NCBI GenBank assembly: GCA_963973915.1
Contig: CAXBBM010000002.1
Coordinates: 1 to 64,000 of the forward strand
Length of the DNA: 64,000 nucleotides
Reading direction: 5' to 3'
Source of the DNA: Polycyclovorans sp002706265
Lineage (GTDB): Bacteria > Pseudomonadota > Gammaproteobacteria > Nevskiales > Nevskiaceae
A program made the translations under genes and the position numbers. Position 1 is the stretch's first letter; each line of letters starts with the position of its first letter. Positions 60,874 through 64,000 of the stretch are shown here, piece by piece. Below the pieces are notes generated by a model. It saw nothing but the letters and a program-made list of their open reading frames with translations. It ran no database searches and was not told the origin of the DNA.

Positions 60874-62565
60874 TCAGGCGCCGCCCTCGACCTGATCCAG
60901 CAGATCGGCAGCCAGCGCCCGCGCCGAGGCTGTGATTTTCTGCCCGCCCTGCAAGCGCGCCAGGGCATCGATGCGCGCCTCGCGGTCCAGCGGCGTGACC
61001 CGGGTGTAGGTCTTGCCGCCGCTGATCTCTTTATGAATCGACAGGTGATGGTGCGCCTGCGCCGCAACCTGTGCCTGGTGCGTCACACACAGCACCTGAC
61101 GGTGCGCGCCCAGGGACCGGAGTTCCTGCCCGACCCGTTCCGCGACGCCGCCACTGATGCCCGCATCGATTTCGTCGAACACCATGGTGGCCATGCCGCG
61201 CAACTGGGTGGCCACGACTTGCAGCGCCAGTGACACGCGCGACAACTCGCCGCCGCTGGCCACCTTGTTCAGCGGTCGGGGCGACTGGCCGGGGTTGGCG
61301 CTGAACTCGAAACTGACGTCATCAAAGCCGCTGCTGCGCACCGGCTCGCGGGGGTCGGCGGTCACGGCAATCTGGAATCGGGCGTTGGCCATGCCCAGAC
61401 CCTGAACGATGGGCGTGGCGCCCTCTGCAAGCTGTTTGGCGGCCTTGTCGCGTGCCTTGCTCAGTGCCGTGGCGGCGGTTCTGTAGCGCTCCATTTGCGC
61501 GGCCCGTTGGCCATGTAGCGCGAGCAGGCGCTGCTCATGATTCTGATTGCGGTCCAGCTCTTCGCGGAGCGCGTCCAGGTGCGTGCCCAGGGCTTCGGGC
61601 CGCACGCGGTGCTTGCGGGCCGTGTCGTGAATGGCGCTCATGCGGCGCTCGGCGCGCTCCAGTTCGCCGGGGTCGAGGTCGAGGCGATCCAGTGCGTCGC
61701 GCAGGGCGTGAATCACGTCCTGCAGCTGGGTGCGGGCAGACTCCAGCGTCGGCACCAGCTCGGCAAAGGCCGGGTCCAGCTCGGCCAGCGCGGCGATGAG
61801 CTGCTGGGCGCGGCCCACCGCGGCATCGGCGGCGGCATCGTCGCCGGCCAGGCTGTTGAGCGCCTGGGTGCCGTCTTCGAGCAGGCGCCCGGCGTTGGCC
61901 AGCCGGCGGTGCTCAGATTCGAGCCGGGGCAGTTCGTCGGCCTGCAGGGCCAGAGCCTCAAGCTCCTGAATCTGGAATTGCAGAAAGTCGAGTCGTGCCG
62001 GATCGCCCTGACCCTGCGCGCTGAAGGCGGCAATCTGGGCGTCGGTGTCGTGCAGGGCCTGCGCCGCGCTGGCCACCTTGTCGAGCGCCGCGCCATGCTG
62101 GCCGAAATCATCGAGGGTCTGGCGCTGCACGTCGCCGCGCAACAGGGTTTGCGATTCCGACTGACCATAAATCTCGATCAGGCAGTCGCCCAGCTCGCGC
62201 AGGGCGCTGGCGTTGACCGGCTGGGCGTTGACGAAGGCGCGGGTGCGACCCTCATTGAAGATCACCCGGCGCAGCACCACCAGGCCCGGGTCATCCTCGT
62301 CGAGCAGTGCCTGGGCTTTCAGCCACTGGCTGGCGGCCGAATCATCTTCGGGTGGCAGCTCGAACGTGGCGGTGATGTCCGCCTTCTCGGCGCCGTCGCG
62401 CACCATGCGGCTGTCCGCTCGGGCGCCGGCCAGCAGCCCCAGCGCATCGATGAGGATTGACTTGCCGGCGCCGGTTTCGCCGGTGAGCACCGTCAAGCCG
62501 GGGCCGAATTCGAGCGCCACCGAGTCGATGATGGCGAGGTTCTGAATCGAGAGCGACTTGAGCAT
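60874..62565 (-). CDS. recN: DNA repair ATPase RecN
   Basis: SMC-like protein of 563 residues for double-strand break repair. Walker A is GETGAGKS (29-36). Long coiled-coil arms follow, then the signature SGGELSRVSLALQV and Walker B TMVFDEIDAGISGG. The start codon shares a base with the nadK stop (TGATG), so the two are coupled. Confidence 0.96.
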   Translation of the reverse strand: MLKSLSIQNLAIIDSVALEFGPGLTVLTGETGAGKSILIDALGLLAGARADSRMVRDGAEKADITATFELPPEDDSAASQWLKAQALLDEDDPGLVVLRRVIFNEGRTRAFVNAQPVNASALRELGDCLIEIYGQSESQTLLRGDVQRQTLDDFGQHGAALDKVASAAQALHDTDAQIAAFSAQGQGDPARLDFLQFQIQELEALALQADELPRLESEHRRLANAGRLLEDGTQALNSLAGDDAAADAAVGRAQQLIAALAELDPAFAELVPTLESARTQLQDVIHALRDALDRLDLDPGELERAERRMSAIHDTARKHRVRPEALGTHLDALREELDRNQNHEQRLLALHGQRAAQMERYRTAATALSKARDKAAKQLAEGATPIVQGLGMANARFQIAVTADPREPVRSSGFDDVSFEFSANPGQSPRPLNKVASGGELSRVSLALQVVATQLRGMATMVFDEIDAGISGGVAERVGQELRSLGAHRQVLCVTHQAQVAAQAHHHLSIHKEISGGKTYTRVTPLDREARIDALARLQGGQKITASARALAADLLDQVEGGA

Positions 62566-63422
62566 CAGTTGGGTCCGCGGCCCCAGTGCAGCTTGTTGCG
62601 CAGCACATTGAAATAGTCGTACCCGGCGGCGTGAATCAACTGCATGCGGAACGCGGCGCGTTCCACGATCAGTTCGTCGCCCGGACGCAGCGCTTCGTGC
62701 GACTGGCCATCACAGGTGACGGTGGCCAGGGTGCCCGTGCCGCCGCCCAGGCGGATCTTGATGGGCCGGTCAGCAGCCACCACCAGCGGCCGGTCCGACA
62801 GGGTGTGCGGGCAGATCGGCACCAGTGAAATGGCCTCCAGCGACGGGTGCATGACCGGGCCGCCGCTGGACAGCGCATAGGCGGTCGAGCCGGTGGGCGA
62901 GGAGACGATCAGGCCGTCGGCGCGGTGCTGGCTGATGAACTGCTCGCCAAGCCAGGTATCGAACTCCAGCATGCGGATCGACGCCTGGTTGCGGATCACC
63001 ACGTCGTTGATGGCCAGCAGCGGCCCCACCTCGCCATGGGCACTGATCACGCGGGCGCTGAGCAGCAGGCGGCTTTCGGTGATGTGCTGCCCGGACAGAA
63101 CCGCGCTGATGGGCGCTTCGAATGCATCCGGTGGCACGTCGACCATGAAGCCGAGGCGCCCCTGATTGATGCCGAGAATCGGCACCCCGCGCGGCGCCAT
63201 GACCCGCGCCGCCGCCAGCAGCGTGCCGTCGCCGCCGACCACCAGCGCCAGGTCGCAGCGGGCGGCCAGCAGGTCGCGGGGGCAGAAGCGTTCAGCCGGA
63301 CGGTCGATATGGGGGCTGAGCCGTTGATCCAGCAGCGGCACGCGGCCCACCGACTCCAGCCAGTCGACCAGCCGGGCGACCGTTTCAAGGGCGTTGCGGT
63401 CTTGCTTGCCGATGATGCCCAT
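62565..63422 (-). CDS. nadK: NAD kinase
   Basis: Enzyme of 285 residues phosphorylating NAD to NADP. The GGDG motif is in LALVVGGDGTLLAA, and NDVVIRN and SPTGSTAYALSSGGPV are conserved. The ATG at 63422 is chosen; a TTG at 63443 would add seven residues. It is upstream of and coupled to recN. Confidence 0.95.
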   Translation of the reverse strand: MGIIGKQDRNALETVARLVDWLESVGRVPLLDQRLSPHIDRPAERFCPRDLLAARCDLALVVGGDGTLLAAARVMAPRGVPILGINQGRLGFMVDVPPDAFEAPISAVLSGQHITESRLLLSARVISAHGEVGPLLAINDVVIRNQASIRMLEFDTWLGEQFISQHRADGLIVSSPTGSTAYALSSGGPVMHPSLEAISLVPICPHTLSDRPLVVAADRPIKIRLGGGTGTLATVTCDGQSHEALRPGDELIVERAAFRMQLIHAAGYDYFNVLRNKLHWGRGPN

Positions 63423-63595
63423 TCGGGTGAATGCTTGGGTCAAGCGTGGACGACCTGGGAAGGTGAATCAGGCGCCTAGTATTCCATAGCGCCGCCGTGC
63501 GTCGCGGCCTGCGGCAGGCGATGATGCGGCAGATTGTTCACGGCATCGAGGCCGGCTGCAGGGTGCCGCTCGACACCAGAACGCGGGGATGATGA

Positions 63596-64000
63596 ATGAC
63601 CGAACCACTGAACGAACGGGCGGCAGATTTACTCAATCTGCTCATCCAGCGCTACATCCAGGACGGCCAGCCGGTGGGCTCCCGCACCCTGTCGCGGGCG
63701 GCCGGTCTGGGGCTGTCTGCGGCCACCATCCGCAATGTCATGGCCGACCTCGACGCACTGGGGCTGGTGGCCTCGCCGCACACCTCGGCGGGGCGCATTC
63801 CCACCCAGCGGGGCTATCGCTATTTTGTCGATGCCTTGTTGTCACCCGAGCCGCTGGACGTGATCACCCGCGCCCGGCTCGAAGAGACCTTTGGCGGCGG
63901 AGCTCTGGCGCACGGGCCCGACCTGGCCAAGACCGCCAGCGGGCTGCTGTCGCAACTGACGCAGATGGCCGGCGTGGTCACGGTGCCGCGGCGCAATCTG
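63596..64000 (+). CDS. hrcA: heat-inducible transcription repressor HrcA (5' part)
   Basis: The first 135 codons of HrcA are present and the gene continues past the window end. The N-terminal winged helix is visible: LNLLIQRYIQDGQPVGSRTL, then LGLSAATIRNVMADLDALGLV and SPHTSAGRIPTQRGYRYFVDALL. HrcA represses groESL or dnaK operons through the CIRCE element; no CIRCE is seen in this window. It is divergent from nadK. The ATG at 63596 is preferred over one at 63592, which is out of frame. Confidence 0.93.
   Translation, partial: MTEPLNERAADLLNLLIQRYIQDGQPVGSRTLSRAAGLGLSAATIRNVMADLDALGLVASPHTSAGRIPTQRGYRYFVDALLSPEPLDVITRARLEETFGGGALAHGPDLAKTASGLLSQLTQMAGVVTVPRRNL

Overview
The window is GC-rich proteobacterial chromosome, densely coded on both strands. 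The gene content points to a gammaproteobacterium. The evidence is the dapF-DUF484-xerC-hslVU block, the rplU-rpmA-obgE-proB block, the smpB/rnfH/bamE/fur/recN/nadK neighbourhood, a tmRNA tag reading ANDDNYALAA, an hrcA gene, NqrM, and a type IV pilin with a sigma-54 promoter. A wax-ester synthase, an acrylyl-CoA-reductase-like enzyme and a coniferyl-type aldehyde dehydrogenase suggest a lipid- or aromatic-degrading lineage near Nevskiales/Xanthomonadales. That placement is inference; no 16S gene is present.

Layout. 1-12.1 kb: NqrM, a CBS protein, an Atm1-type ABC exporter, an SDR protein, Dps, a lone Opp-type ATPase, an M48 lipoprotein protease, pdxH and an acuI-like gene with touching divergent starts, an aldehyde dehydrogenase, WS/DGAT and a chromosomal actin-like ATPase. 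12.2-16.6 kb: dapF-DUF484-xerC-hslV-hslU. 16.6-19.0 kb: a sigma-54 promoter, pilin and a Wzy/PilO-type oligosaccharyltransferase, probably a pilin glycosylation pair. 19-24.4 kb: VanZ-like protein, SH3-like exported protein, proB, obgE, rpmA, rplU, ispB and tRNA-Pro(CGG). 24.8-29.5 kb: a TacA/TacT-type toxin-antitoxin pair, a glutaredoxin-MauE fusion, a PhoX-like Tat lipoprotein, peptide deformylase and a RIO kinase.

29.7-41.8 kb is a complete chemotaxis cluster without cheZ: STAS, CheY, CheA, CheW, a PAS-rich receptor, CheR, CheD, CheB, a second receptor-like protein and an orphan PAS histidine kinase. 42-50.9 kb holds a TSP3/OmpA-like protein, hemH, two sodium symporters, a lipoprotein, a ketopantoate-reductase-like gene and small exported or DUF proteins.

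51.1-57.3 kb is the most unusual part. It is an accessory block abutting the 3' end of ssrA (tmRNA). Three repeats (called A, B and C here) each carry a terminator-like hairpin followed by TTGGTGG, and so resemble the ssrA 3' end with its own terminator. They divide the block into three cassettes. The first is an HTH antitoxin-like gene divergent from a Fic gene, the second PrlF/YhaV plus an orphan XRE regulator, the third HipB/HipA. The HTH and XRE regulators belong to different families yet share the same C-terminal tail, AQALKMGY(D/E). No integrase is visible. I read this as stepwise accretion of toxin-antitoxin cassettes at ssrA.

57.6-64 kb returns to backbone: smpB, an NSS transporter in the place where ratA usually lies, rnfH, bamE, fur, recN, nadK and the 5' part of hrcA, which is cut by the window end.
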